Origin: Rhizobium sp. 16-488-2b
GTDB lineage: Bacteria > Pseudomonadota > Alphaproteobacteria > Rhizobiales > Rhizobiaceae
NCBI RefSeq assembly: GCF_017741815.1
Contig: NZ_JAGHMF010000036.1
Coordinates: 476,177-540,176, forward strand
Length of the DNA: 64,000 nucleotides
Direction of reading: 5' to 3'
Positions within the stretch are counted from its first letter, which is position 1, and every line of letters starts with the position of its first letter. Both the position numbers and the translations under genes were made by a program. This document shows, piece by piece, positions 41,427-50,923 of the stretch. The notes below the pieces were generated by a model. That model was not told the DNA's origin, ran no database searches, and saw only the letters and a list, made by a program, of their open reading frames with translations.

Positions 41427-43589
41427 TTACTCGGCCGCCGCCGGCGGAGTGGCGCCGCCGCCAAGTTGCAGCAGCGGAACCTTCGGCGAGAAGAAGCGCG
41501 GCTTGTGGAACTTGCGCGGTGCTTGGCGCCCATTCAGCGTATAGGGCTCGATGTCGCCGACCAGAACGGCCGGCCGTGCGAACATGCGCTGCATCAGCCC
41601 CTGAACGGCGAGAACAGGGTAGGCGCGCGCAGGCATAACCTCCGGCATCTCGCTGAACATGCGCTGCACCATCTTGCGCCTGATGTCCTCGGCGCCCTTC
41701 TTGATCTCATAATCGTCGCGCCGGTCCCTGATGGCGACGATCGCGAGCGACAGGCCCGAATTCGCCCGGTCCATGCTGGTGATCTGCCCGGCGACGTCGA
41801 AATCGTCGAAGGGCGCGAAGATCAGGATGTCGCCGAGCCGCATCTGGCTGAGCGCGCTCTCCTCGCGCATCGTGATCTTGGCCGTATCGACCGAGATCGT
41901 ATCGATCATGCAGGGAGCCGCCTTTCCGCCGCCGGCGACCTGACCTTCGCGGGCGAGCGCAAGCTCAAGCTTTTCGAGGGGCGGGCGGGGGAGTTCGATA
42001 CAGACGAGCATCGACACGAAGGCGTAGACCATGACGACCATGCCCCAGGCAACGCTAAAGCCGTCGAGATCGTTGTAGGTGCCGAGCAGCGGTCCGTTGA
42101 GCATGCCGACGAAGGTCAGCACGATAATGGCGAAGAACGTCGCGGCGATCGGGTAGAGCACCTCCACGCGCCCGCGATCCTCGCCCTTGGCGGTGACCTT
42201 GAATGGCCGGCCGAAGGGGTGGAAGAGGGCGTGGATGAGGGCGATGGTGATCGGAATGGCCGACACCATCTGCGACACCTCGGTAAATAGCGGCAGGCTG
42301 CGCCGCCCGGAAACCCAGGAATGGAATGTCCACATGCCGGCGACCATCGGCAGCGCATAGAGGAAGAATGCCTCCGGCTCCATCAGAATGGCGGGCAGGC
42401 CGAGGAAGTAGAAGAGCAGGGGGGCGGCCATCAGGAGCAGGATGAAGGGCCGGCAGAACCAGAAGAGCAGGCCGTGGAAATAGTGCAGCCGCTGCATCAG
42501 CGTGTAGCCGCGACCGAGAAACGGTCCATCCTTCAGAAGCGCCACCTGGATCGTGCCCAGGCACCAGCGGCAGCGCTGGGTGATGTAGCCCGAGAGGCTC
42601 TCGGCCGAAAGGCCGACGCTGAGGCGTTCATTGAGCCAGCGCGTCTTCAGGCCCTTCTGCATCAGGCGATAGGTGAGGTGGATATCTTCAGTCACCGTTT
42701 CCTGCGGCATGCCACCGATCAAATCGAGCGCATCACGGCGCACGATACAGGATGTGCCGACGCAGAAGGCGGCCCCCCATCCATCCTTGGAGGGCTGCAT
42801 GACGTCGAAGAAGATGCGCTGGTCGTCGACCCATGCCTTCGAGGCAAGGAGGTTATGCTGCACAGGATCGGCGTTGTAGTAAAACTGCGGCGTCTGGATC
42901 AGGCCGATCTCGGTGTCGATGAACTGGCCCACCGTTCGTTTCAGGATGCCTCGCTGCGGCGCGAAGTCGGCATCGAGAATGAGGATGAAGGGCGCGTTGG
43001 TGTCCTCGGCCGAGCGCCTGACCGCATTGTTGATATTGCCGCCCTTGGCGCCGACGTTGTCGTTGCGGCGCAGATAGCGCACGCCGACCTCGTTGCAGTA
43101 ATTCTCCAGCCAGTCGCGACGCCCGTCATCCAGCACCCAGACCGTGAAATTGCTGTAGTCGATCGCCTTGGCGGCAAGGATGGTACGCTCGAGAATGGAG
43201 AGTTCTTCATTGTAGGTGCAGATGAAGATATCGACGGCTGGGTGGCGCGAATGCTGCGCGATGAGCGCTTCGCTGGCGTCGGCGGCGGCGCTATGGTCGG
43301 TCCGCTTGAAGAAAAAGATGATCGAAAGCACCGTGTAGAAGATGACGACCACTTCGAAGCCAAGATAGAAGCGCGGCCAGATCGCATAGGGGCTCCACTC
43401 GAAATCCGGCAGCGTCTTGGTGATGCGGAAATAGAGATAGTTCAGAAGCATGACGACCAGGATCGTGCCGAAGACGACGCGGTCCTTGCCGCGATTGGCA
43501 TCCAGCAGCCAGGCGCAGCCCATGATCAGGGCTATCGCCAGCAGTGAGAAGAGAATCGAGTCCGACAAGGTGACTACTTCGGGGGACAT
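41427..43589 (-). CDS. Processive beta-glycan synthase, cellulose-synthase-like (GT2)
   Basis: This is a 720-residue membrane glycosyltransferase. N-terminal helices (about 10-90) precede a cytoplasmic GT2 domain with DDG at 154-156, DAD at 206-208, TED at 300-302 and QRCRW at 338-342, the full set for a processive beta-glycan polymerase. More membrane helices and a beta-rich C-terminal domain follow. That domain has a DxAxxG motif (DRANSG) like the second PilZ motif, but no RxxxR c-di-GMP arginine pair. The product could be cellulose, mixed-linkage glucan or curdlan-like; there is no bcsB/bcsC. The start overlaps the upstream gene by 16 bases. Confidence 0.88.
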   Translation of the reverse strand: MSPEVVTLSDSILFSLLAIALIMGCAWLLDANRGKDRVVFGTILVVMLLNYLYFRITKTLPDFEWSPYAIWPRFYLGFEVVVIFYTVLSIIFFFKRTDHSAAADASEALIAQHSRHPAVDIFICTYNEELSILERTILAAKAIDYSNFTVWVLDDGRRDWLENYCNEVGVRYLRRNDNVGAKGGNINNAVRRSAEDTNAPFILILDADFAPQRGILKRTVGQFIDTEIGLIQTPQFYYNADPVQHNLLASKAWVDDQRIFFDVMQPSKDGWGAAFCVGTSCIVRRDALDLIGGMPQETVTEDIHLTYRLMQKGLKTRWLNERLSVGLSAESLSGYITQRCRWCLGTIQVALLKDGPFLGRGYTLMQRLHYFHGLLFWFCRPFILLLMAAPLLFYFLGLPAILMEPEAFFLYALPMVAGMWTFHSWVSGRRSLPLFTEVSQMVSAIPITIALIHALFHPFGRPFKVTAKGEDRGRVEVLYPIAATFFAIIVLTFVGMLNGPLLGTYNDLDGFSVAWGMVVMVYAFVSMLVCIELPRPPLEKLELALAREGQVAGGGKAAPCMIDTISVDTAKITMREESALSQMRLGDILIFAPFDDFDVAGQITSMDRANSGLSLAIVAIRDRRDDYEIKKGAEDIRRKMVQRMFSEMPEVMPARAYPVLAVQGLMQRMFARPAVLVGDIEPYTLNGRQAPRKFHKPRFFSPKVPLLQLGGGATPPAAAE

Positions 43590-44896
43590 GGACTATCCTT
43601 GCTACTGGCCTTCGCATGGCCTTTCAGGCCGACAAAGGGGTTGATGTCGAGAGCGGCGAGAACGGCCCAGCCGGTCGCGCCGATGTGCGGCAGTCGGTAG
43701 TATTTGAAGTCGCCGGGCGCGGAGTTCGGCCCGACCTGCAGGCCCGTCGTCAGCTGTTCGTTTTCCGTGGCGTAGACGAGGCCGCCGGGTTCGCGCTGCT
43801 TGGCGATGGTGGCGAAAAGCGGTTCGGCCTTCTCGGGGTGGCCGGTCTCCCGGAGCACGAGTGCGGCCTGCGCTGTGCCTTCCAGCCAGACGCCATCGCG
43901 GTCGCTGTTGAAGTCGTAGCCGCCTTCCACGCCGTGGTTGAGATCGGTCCATTCCATCACGCGATCGGCCTTGGACTTGAATTCCGGAACTGCGATCAGC
44001 GGCCAGAGTTCAGCGTCGAGACCCGACATGCCGACATTCGGTGCGTTGCTGTCGGGCACGCTGCCGATGTAGAAGCGGCCTTCCGGCTCGTTCCACATGG
44101 CTTTCAGAAACTGCAGCGCTCTGTCGCCCTGGTGCGTCCAGTCGCCACCCGCATCCAGTCGGGCGAGCCAGCTGTCGGCCGCGTAAACGTCGAGATTGTG
44201 CTCCGTCGACTTCCAGGTCATCCGCTCCGGCGTCGGTTCATGACCGAAAAAGCCGCCAAAATAGCCGTCATTCTTGGGGTCGGCTGTGCTGCGGTGGATC
44301 CAGTCCATGATTTTGCGGGCGGAGTCGAGATAAGCCTGCTGGTTGGTCTCTTCATAAGCCATTAGCAGCGCAAGCGCGCCCCAGGCCGTGCTGCCGGTGG
44401 CCGTGCCGACCTGATAGCCGTCCTCGATCCAGGAGTTGCTTGCCGTGCTCCAATAGCCTGGAAGCAGCATGCCTTCCTTGCCCGGAACGACTGCCCCCGA
44501 GCGATAGGCGTTGCGCAGGCGTCCGTCGTGGTAGTGACGGTCGGTTTCAAGCGCGACCACCAGCGCATCGGCAACGCGGCGCGCTTCGGCCGTGCGCTGG
44601 CAGCCGTAAAGCGCCATCATCGCAAGTGCATTGTCGTAGGTGAAACCGGTGTTCTCCAGCGACGGATGCAACGCCGAACCGCCATTGGCTGGCTCGAAGC
44701 TGCGAAAGACGAAGGGCTGTTCGGGCTCGCCCGTCATCTTCGCGGCCAGCGCGTCGCACATCGAGCAGGCGAGCTGCTTGTTGCCTGTGTCATCGGCCCG
44801 CGCGGTGCCGATTACTGCCGCAAACAATAAGGCGGCCAGGAGTGATGCGACCACCGCGCGCCAAACCTCACCCATTGACGAGTTCATGCCCTTCAT
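43574..44896 (-). CDS. Exported (alpha/alpha)6-barrel glycosidase-like protein of the glycan locus
   Basis: This is a 440-residue protein with an N-terminal signal peptide (hydrophobic residues 12-32, ending GTARA). Helical repeats rich in Trp, Tyr and Gly follow, such as LLPGYWSTASNSWIEDGYQVG and the segment around NLDVYAADSW, as in six-hairpin glycosidase-type barrels. It lies between the HlyD-like gene and the glycan synthase and overlaps the latter by 16 bases, so it is part of the same operon. It may trim, release or process the secreted polysaccharide in the periplasm; catalytic residues cannot be assigned with certainty. The start may instead be ATG 44887. Confidence 0.75.
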   Translation of the reverse strand: MKGMNSSMGEVWRAVVASLLAALLFAAVIGTARADDTGNKQLACSMCDALAAKMTGEPEQPFVFRSFEPANGGSALHPSLENTGFTYDNALAMMALYGCQRTAEARRVADALVVALETDRHYHDGRLRNAYRSGAVVPGKEGMLLPGYWSTASNSWIEDGYQVGTATGSTAWGALALLMAYEETNQQAYLDSARKIMDWIHRSTADPKNDGYFGGFFGHEPTPERMTWKSTEHNLDVYAADSWLARLDAGGDWTHQGDRALQFLKAMWNEPEGRFYIGSVPDSNAPNVGMSGLDAELWPLIAVPEFKSKADRVMEWTDLNHGVEGGYDFNSDRDGVWLEGTAQAALVLRETGHPEKAEPLFATIAKQREPGGLVYATENEQLTTGLQVGPNSAPGDFKYYRLPHIGATGWAVLAALDINPFVGLKGHAKASSKDSPCPPK

Positions 44897-44939
44897 TTTC
44901 GCCCCTCGCGATACGCAGATAAACGTTCAGCTTGGCTCT

Positions 44940-46350
44940 TCAGGGTGTCGCAGTCTTGTTGGTCGGCAGTCGCGGACCGGTGCCCTTATCCAGCGATGTG
45001 GATGCCGAGAGAATGCTCGCCGGCGATGTCAGCCCGGCAACGACGGCCATCGAGTAACGCGCGATACGCGAGGTGATGGTCTCGCCGAGAGAGACGATGA
45101 CATCCTCACCGACGTGGCATCCGAAGAACTTGTCGTTGTTCTGCTGGGCGACGCTGCCGTCCTGGGCTGTCGGCTCGTCGATCTTGACGAGAACATAGAC
45201 TTCATGCCCCTCGGCCTCGGGGAATTTCGCGAAATAGCGGTTCTCGGGGCCGGAGTTGAAATATCGGACGATCTTGTAGATGTGGCCGCTGCGCTTCACG
45301 CCGAGACTGCGGAAATTGACCATGGCGGGCGTGCCGATCTCGAGCGCGGTCACATCACGGCTTCGATAGACGGCAGCGGCAAAGGCCTCGGTGCAGTCGA
45401 GCGACTTGGCCACCGGCTGGCCCTGCATGACGAAATCGCCGAAGGATGCGTCGACGCTGACGATCTGGCCGTGGCGCTCGGCGGTGACTTCGGCCGCGCC
45501 GGTCTTGCCGAGGCGACCTTCTTCGCGCGAGATCAGGTTTTCGACCTGCTGTTTGCGCTCCGACATCTGGTTGATTTCGATATTGTCCTCGGCGATGTCG
45601 CCGGCGAGCTTCGTGCGCTGCATCTCGAGCGTCAGCAGGTTCGCGGCAACGGTACCGCCGGTATAAATATCGCGGCCGACAAGCGATTGTACAATCTCGT
45701 TGCGGCGCAGCTCGCCCTTGGCGGAATCAAGCTCGGCCTGGGCTGCATTGCGCTTCTGGCGCTGCGGCTCGAGGCTCGTATCGGAGATCAGGCCTTTTTT
45801 CAGCAGCGTCTGCTGGCGCTGCAGCAGCGCGTCCTGTTCGGCGAGGCGGGCCTGATAGTTTTGCACATTGAATTCGGAATTGACGATCACCGCCGACAGC
45901 TCGCTCAAAACGCCGGCCTTGACGCTGTCGATCTGCGACTTGACCTTGTTCAGCTGCTCGGTGCGCTCGGCTGCCACGCTCGTCGTGTTGTTGAGCTTTT
46001 CGGTCAGATCCAGCTTCTCAAGCCTGAGCCCGGTCAGCGATGTCTGATCCTGGTTGGGGTTTGAAACCGTCGCCATTACGTCGCCGAGATTGACCACCTG
46101 GCCGACCTGCAAAGAAATCTTGTCCACCCTGCCGTAGATGGGCGAGGCGATCATCTGCACCGGTGCAGATGATCACCGCCCGTGTCGAGACGATGAAGAA
46201 CTGGTTGGGGATCATCGCCATCGCGATGATGAAGATCAGCATAAATGCGAACGCATAACCTAGGATACGCGATACAGACAGTATCTTACGGTCCCTCGGA
46301 TCGATACTCGTGGTTGCGGCCTTCATCTTCTTCAATCCTGACATCATCAT
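44940..46350 (-). pseudogene. HlyD-family membrane-fusion protein gene with a frameshift
   Basis: The N-terminal part (a transmembrane helix around RILGYAFAFMLIFIIAMAMI, then FFIVSTRAVI) is encoded in one frame. The rest (APVQMIASPIYGRVDKI, a coiled-coil hairpin and a beta-rich C-terminus ending near 44940) is in the next frame. The switch falls at 46149-46174, a perfect 26-bp palindrome. One extra base accounts for the shift. The protein would otherwise be about 460 residues and pair with the glycan synthase for export or activation, like BgsB-type partners. It may be a true mutation or a sequence error. The start is ATG 46350 or 46326. Confidence 0.8.
46149..46174. repeat. Perfect 26-bp palindrome at the frameshift site
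   Basis: The half-site GATCATCTGCACC is followed directly by its reverse complement GGTGCAGATGATC, with no spacer. Flanking GGCG/CGCC bases allow further partial pairing. It lies inside the HlyD-like coding region exactly where the frame changes. Confidence 0.9.
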
Positions 46351-46587
46351 GCTGCAGGTAAATTGAAGGGCGTTTCCATGGCGGTGTTTTTTATTTTGAA
46401 TGTCTTTTATAGTAGTCCAAATATTCAAGCAAATAAAATGTTGGCATTCAAAATGATGTATTGACTGAAATTTTCTATTTGATTCTGTTGCTGTTGCAAT
46501 AATGACATCAATAGTTGAGAAACGTATTCGTTATTGAGTGGTTCGTTCTCTTTATCTGTGAAGGTTTTGAGTCAGCTCTTATTGAAA
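46351..46587. other. AT-rich upstream region of the glycan locus
   Basis: These 237 bases are markedly more AT-rich than the surroundings, with T-runs and A-runs (for example near 46385-46450). They hold the upstream region of the HlyD-like/glycan operon and the end of the MarR gene. I see no gene here. Such tracts in rhizobia often attract xenogeneic-silencer or MucR/Ros-type regulators (inference). Confidence 0.5.
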
Positions 46588-47049
46588 TCAATCACCAGTA
46601 GAATTTTCGCTGCTCGCCCGTACAATGGCATCGAGAACGCGGTAGGCCGCCTCAATGTCGGTGTCGTCGATGTTCCGGAGCACCCTTTCTCGCAATGACG
46701 CCACCACGAGCTCGATGCGATCGGCCAGTTCCTGTCCCTCTCGGGTGAGCCATATGGTTTTGGCACGCCTGTCGGCGGGGTCGTCCCTACGCTCGATATG
46801 GCCACTCGCTGTCAGTTCATCCAGCAGGCGGACCAGCGATTGACTGGCGAGCCCCAGGCTGTCGGCAAGCTGCACTTGCCACACGCCGCCGCCGGAGCGG
46901 TTGACCAGAATGAGCACATTGGCGCGCGATGCCGAGATTCCATCTTCGGCCAGCGCTTTCTCCGCCATCCGTTTCCAGATGCTTCCTGCCTGTAGCAGGC
47001 TGGAAGTGATCGCCGCCCTGCGGCTCAAAGGTTTTGCCTGTCTCGCCAT
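46588..47049 (-). CDS. MarR-family transcriptional regulator
   Basis: This is a 153-residue winged-helix regulator. The recognition region reads VQLADSLGLASQSLVRLLDEL (about residues 58-78) and the wing includes RRDDPADRRAKTIWLT, the MarR DxRxxxxxLT signature. It is divergent from the FUSC exporter gene across 150 bases with a dyad, and is likely its repressor, responding to an aromatic compound (inference). Confidence 0.92.
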   Translation of the reverse strand: MARQAKPLSRRAAITSSLLQAGSIWKRMAEKALAEDGISASRANVLILVNRSGGGVWQVQLADSLGLASQSLVRLLDELTASGHIERRDDPADRRAKTIWLTREGQELADRIELVVASLRERVLRNIDDTDIEAAYRVLDAIVRASSENSTGD

Positions 47050-47133
47050 CCTGCCTGTCCTCGCGGCGCTGATCTTTGATGGAAGAGCGCTAAAGGCGCG
47101 CGGTCGCGCAGTAAAGCATATTGTTTTATTTTA

Positions 47134-47147
47134 ATTCGTATGCGAAT
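47134..47147. promoter_or_regulatory. Candidate MarR operator
   Basis: ATTCG (47134-47138) and CGAAT (47143-47147) form a perfect dyad with a 4-base centre in the region between the divergent MarR and FUSC genes. Size and spacing fit MarR-type sites. Confidence 0.4.
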
Positions 47148-47199
47148 AGTACGTAGGCGATCTAATTCATGCGAGCGGCTGCGCTCCCTCCGGTTCTTC

Positions 47200-49281
47200 A
47201 TGGCAAGCAAGAAGCTCACATGGGTCCCCGATACATGGGACCTGGTTTTCTCGTTAAAGACATTCATGGCGGCCATGCTGGCGCTGTTCATCGCCTTGTG
47301 CTTTGACCTGCCCAACCCCTATTGGGCTGTCACGACCGTCTATATCGTCGCGCATCCGCTATCGGGCGCAAGCACGTCCAAGGCGGTTTACCGCCTGGCT
47401 GGCACGGCTGTGGGTGGGGCGATGAGCATCGTCCTCGTGCCCAATCTCGTGAATGCGCCGGAATTGCTGACCTTGGCGATCGCGCTTTGGGTCGCCTTCT
47501 GTCTCGCGATCAGTCTGCTCGACCGCACGCCACGCAGCTATGGGTTCATGCTGGCCGGCTATACGACCGCGCTCACCAGCTTTCCGCTGGTGAACAACCC
47601 CGAGACGGTCTTCACCTATACCACCTCGCGCGTAATCGAGATCTTCGTCGCCATCATCTGTGCTGCCGTCATCAACAGGGTGGTTTTCCCGCGCCACGCC
47701 GGGCCGGTGCTGACGGCGCGCATCGATGCCTGGCTGAACGATGCATCTGTCCTGATCACCGCAGCACTCGACAGGCGCCCCGAGGACCCCACGCTGGTGC
47801 GGACCTCCCGCCGTCTTGCGGCTGAAGCCGCCGATATCAGAATGTTCACGACCCACGTGTCCTACGACACCTCAAGCCACAGCGATCTCGTCGGCGCCTC
47901 GCGCGAACTGCAGAGACTGATGATCACGCTCTTGCCCGTGGTGTCCGGTCTCGTCGACGCGGATGTCGCGCTCGCAAGGACGGAGTATGAGCACGCTCCC
48001 GCCGTTAAAAAGCTGATCGCTGATGCCGAAGAATGGATGCGGACAAAAGAGCGTATGCTGGCGGAGCACTACAGCGAGTTTCTAGCGCCGCTTCAGGCGC
48101 TTGAGGCCGGTGCGACGTCTTCAAGCCGGTGGCAGGACCTCCTCGTGCTGGACTTCGCGGCCCGGCTGCGCGACCTACTTGAGATTTGGAACGACTGCGT
48201 CGGCTTGCGCCAGGATATCGCCTCGGGAACGCCGCACGCCCGGAAAAAACAGCTGTTCGGGTTCGCGCCGGCGGCCGCGCGTCCGATTCACAAAGACTAC
48301 GGCATGGCGCTTTTCTCCGGCTTTTCGGCGGCGCTGGCCATTGTGCTCGGAACGGTCTTCTGGGTCATGACGGGCTGGAGCAGCGGCGCCGGGGCGCCCG
48401 TGATTGCAGGCATTCTCATCTGCTTCTTCGCCGCCATGGACAATCCGACGCCGATCATCCGCAAGTTCATGATCTTTAGCATGATCGCGATCGTCTTGAG
48501 TTTCGTCTTCGTCTTCGCGGTCATGCCCGTGCTGAGCGGGTTTTCCTCGCTGATGCTGGCGCTGAGCTTCCTCTTCCTGCCGCTCGGCGTGCTGATCGCC
48601 CGGCCATCCACTTTCCTGCTCGGAATGGCCCTTTCCGCCAACATTCCAACAATGCTGACGTTGCAATCGCGGCCAAGCCTCGATCTCGCATCCTTCCTCA
48701 ATACCAATCTCTCGACGATCCTCGGAACGCTGATGGCGATCGGCATTGCCGCCGTGGTTCGCTCGGTCGGTGCGGAGTGGAGTGCGCGCAGGCTCTTGAA
48801 GGCGGCTTGGACGGATATCGCTTCTGTGGCGCGCAAGTCTCAGAAGCGCGATCCCCAATCCCTGCTTTATACCATGCTGGATCGGCTCTCGCTGATGGCG
48901 CCGCGTCTCGCCTCGATCGCGGAGGGTTCCGCCGTCATCCAGGCGGATATGCTGAAGGACATGCGGGTCGGCACCAGCATCGTCGATCTGCAGGGCTACA
49001 AGGGCCTGCTTCTCGCCGATCAACGCGCAGCCGTGGACGAGGTCCTCGATGCCGTTGCATCCTTATATATGGAAAGACGGCGCAGGGCCGAGACGAAGCC
49101 AGCCTCTTCGCTTTTGCAGGCGGTCGATGCGGCGATCGATACCGTTCGCGCCCCTGTCAGGTCATCGGCGGCGGTGCGCAAGGTCCTGATGGCGTTGGTC
49201 GGTCTCCGGCACAATCTGTTCCCCGATGCCGAGCAGCTTCACGATATCGAGCCGCTGGCGTTGCGAGAAGCGGCGGAATAG
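47200..49281 (+). CDS. FUSC-family inner-membrane protein, AaeB-like aromatic acid exporter
   Basis: This is a 693-residue protein with two halves, each made of a hydrophobic bundle and a soluble region. The first bundle (about residues 15-165) includes FDLPNPYWAVTTVYIVAHP, typical of FUSC/AaeB proteins. The second is at about 365-540. AaeB exports p-hydroxybenzoate and related acids, usually with a membrane-fusion partner, which is absent next to it. The start is uncertain: ATG 47200 fits the family, while an in-frame ATG at 47140 overlaps the putative operator. Confidence 0.88.
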   Translation: MASKKLTWVPDTWDLVFSLKTFMAAMLALFIALCFDLPNPYWAVTTVYIVAHPLSGASTSKAVYRLAGTAVGGAMSIVLVPNLVNAPELLTLAIALWVAFCLAISLLDRTPRSYGFMLAGYTTALTSFPLVNNPETVFTYTTSRVIEIFVAIICAAVINRVVFPRHAGPVLTARIDAWLNDASVLITAALDRRPEDPTLVRTSRRLAAEAADIRMFTTHVSYDTSSHSDLVGASRELQRLMITLLPVVSGLVDADVALARTEYEHAPAVKKLIADAEEWMRTKERMLAEHYSEFLAPLQALEAGATSSSRWQDLLVLDFAARLRDLLEIWNDCVGLRQDIASGTPHARKKQLFGFAPAAARPIHKDYGMALFSGFSAALAIVLGTVFWVMTGWSSGAGAPVIAGILICFFAAMDNPTPIIRKFMIFSMIAIVLSFVFVFAVMPVLSGFSSLMLALSFLFLPLGVLIARPSTFLLGMALSANIPTMLTLQSRPSLDLASFLNTNLSTILGTLMAIGIAAVVRSVGAEWSARRLLKAAWTDIASVARKSQKRDPQSLLYTMLDRLSLMAPRLASIAEGSAVIQADMLKDMRVGTSIVDLQGYKGLLLADQRAAVDEVLDAVASLYMERRRRAETKPASSLLQAVDAAIDTVRAPVRSSAAVRKVLMALVGLRHNLFPDAEQLHDIEPLALREAAE

Positions 49282-49365
49282 TGCCGGGCACCGGAAAGAC
49301 GGCTATGCCCTTGCATTCCGCGACGCTGTCGTGAAAGGGATATCCAGCCCTCTATAAACCGGAAG

Positions 49366-49815
49366 ATGTCTGTGAAACCCGGCCGCGTCACCGCCTACAC
49401 TTTGCGTGCAGGATACTTCGTCCTTGGCATATTGATGCTGGTACTCGCCTTTATCGGCGCGCTGCTGCCGCTGATGCCGACGACCATCTTCCTGATTCTT
49501 GCCGTCTGGTGCTTCACCCGCTCGTCGCCTCGTCTCGAAGCCTGGGTGCTGAACCATCCGACATTCGGCCCGACATTGCGGGCGTGGCGTGACCAGGGCG
49601 CGATATCGATACGCGCCAAGGCGATGGCGCTGACCGGCATGGCTGGCGGTTACGTGGTGTTTTACATCGCGGCAAGCCCAGGCATATGGCTAGCGCTTCT
49701 CGTCGGCTTGCTGATCGGCGGCTGTGCTTATTATGTCGGGTCGCGGCCGCTGCCATCCGCACCTGCGCCTTCGGGCGCCGATCATGGCGCTGCGTCGGAT
49801 AGGCCCGCGGACTGA
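49366..49815 (+). CDS. YbaN/DUF454-family inner-membrane protein
   Basis: This is a 149-residue protein with three or four predicted membrane helices. The DUF454 signature is around GALLPLMPTTIFLILAVWCF followed by FTRSSPRLEAW. The Pro-Thr-Thr turn is typical. The C-terminus is low-complexity. Function is unknown across the family. It is co-directional with the FUSC gene but 84 bases away. Confidence 0.87.
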   Translation: MSVKPGRVTAYTLRAGYFVLGILMLVLAFIGALLPLMPTTIFLILAVWCFTRSSPRLEAWVLNHPTFGPTLRAWRDQGAISIRAKAMALTGMAGGYVVFYIAASPGIWLALLVGLLIGGCAYYVGSRPLPSAPAPSGADHGAASDRPAD

Positions 49816-49831
49816 TCTTGCCCGACTGCTA

Positions 49832-50722
49832 TCAGCGCGGCTTGCCGACGCTGGCATACATGCCAGTGGTGCGGAATTCCGTCGGGTTGGTGCCATAAAC
49901 GCGACGGAACACCTTGGAGAAATAGTTGGCATCCTCGAAGCCGGAGCGGATCGCCACTTCCTTGACAGGCATGTGGGCGGTCTTCGTCAACAGCTTCACG
50001 GCGCGTTTCAGCCGCTTCTGCAGCACGTATTCGGCCGGCGGCAGGCCTTCGTTGGCGGCGAACATGCGTGAGAAATGCGCGCGGCTGAGGCCTGCCACCC
50101 TTGCAAGGTCTTCCACCGGCAGCGGCTTTTCCAGATTGTCGGTGATGTAATCGATCACGTGCTGCATCGTCCGGTATTCCTCGCTGAATACGGGATGCGA
50201 ACCGAACACGTCGTCATAAAGCGCCATCGCCGCCTCGTAGGCGATCGACGATGCAAGCCCCGGCGTCTCGCCGCCGGTGATAAGCCGCAGGCTGCAATCG
50301 GCAAGATGCTCGATCGTCTGCGGCTGCAGTTTCAAGATTGGCCCGGTAACGGCGAGGATGGAGCGGTGGATGCGCAGCGCCTCCTCGCCGTTCATCGAGA
50401 TCCAGAAGAACTCCCAGCGATCGCCATCCTCCAGCCAGTAGCGATGATTGTGGGGCACCAGCACCAGCAGCGTCTCGCCCTCCTTCACCCGCAGCTCGCG
50501 ATTCTCGTAGCGCAGGTTGCCCGCGCCGCTGATCGTATGCTGCAATACGGTAAAAGGTGTCTGCCCGCGCTTGCGGCCGTCCCAGTCATAGGTGGCATTC
50601 TCGCGAACCTCGTAACCGGTGCTTGTCGGCATGGTGTGCAGGGATTGTCGGCCGCGCGGCAGCGAAACCGTGCGCATGGACGGTCCGCGATCGATCAAAT
50701 CCTGCAGCACAGAATTACCCAT
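49832..50722 (-). CDS. agpT: AraC-family activator of alpha-galactoside utilisation (AgpT-like)
   Basis: This is a 296-residue regulator with an N-terminal cupin-type sugar-binding domain and a C-terminal double helix-turn-helix (about residues 185-285). The latter includes VEDLARVAGLSRAHFSRMFAA and the terminal VAIRSGFEDANYFSKVFRRVYG signature. It is divergent from a GH4 glycosidase gene that heads the agp operon. In Sinorhizobium the AraC-type AgpT in this position is required to induce agp genes by alpha-galactosides. The name follows from that synteny. Confidence 0.88.
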   Translation of the reverse strand: MGNSVLQDLIDRGPSMRTVSLPRGRQSLHTMPTSTGYEVRENATYDWDGRKRGQTPFTVLQHTISGAGNLRYENRELRVKEGETLLVLVPHNHRYWLEDGDRWEFFWISMNGEEALRIHRSILAVTGPILKLQPQTIEHLADCSLRLITGGETPGLASSIAYEAAMALYDDVFGSHPVFSEEYRTMQHVIDYITDNLEKPLPVEDLARVAGLSRAHFSRMFAANEGLPPAEYVLQKRLKRAVKLLTKTAHMPVKEVAIRSGFEDANYFSKVFRRVYGTNPTEFRTTGMYASVGKPR

Positions 50723-50923
50723 GAAAGCATAATCCTTCTCTGGCGGCCCCGAAGATTTTACGCATAATCCGCCCCAAGAGAGAGAGCACCGCCGGGCTTA
50801 TGGAGCGGCGGGGAGGAGGATAAGCCGGATTTCTGGCCTTTTTCGGCGTTGGACGCAAGCCCGCGGCCTATTCTTCTTCCTGTTATCCAATCCCGGCATT
50901 TTAATCGCATCGAGGCTAGGATC

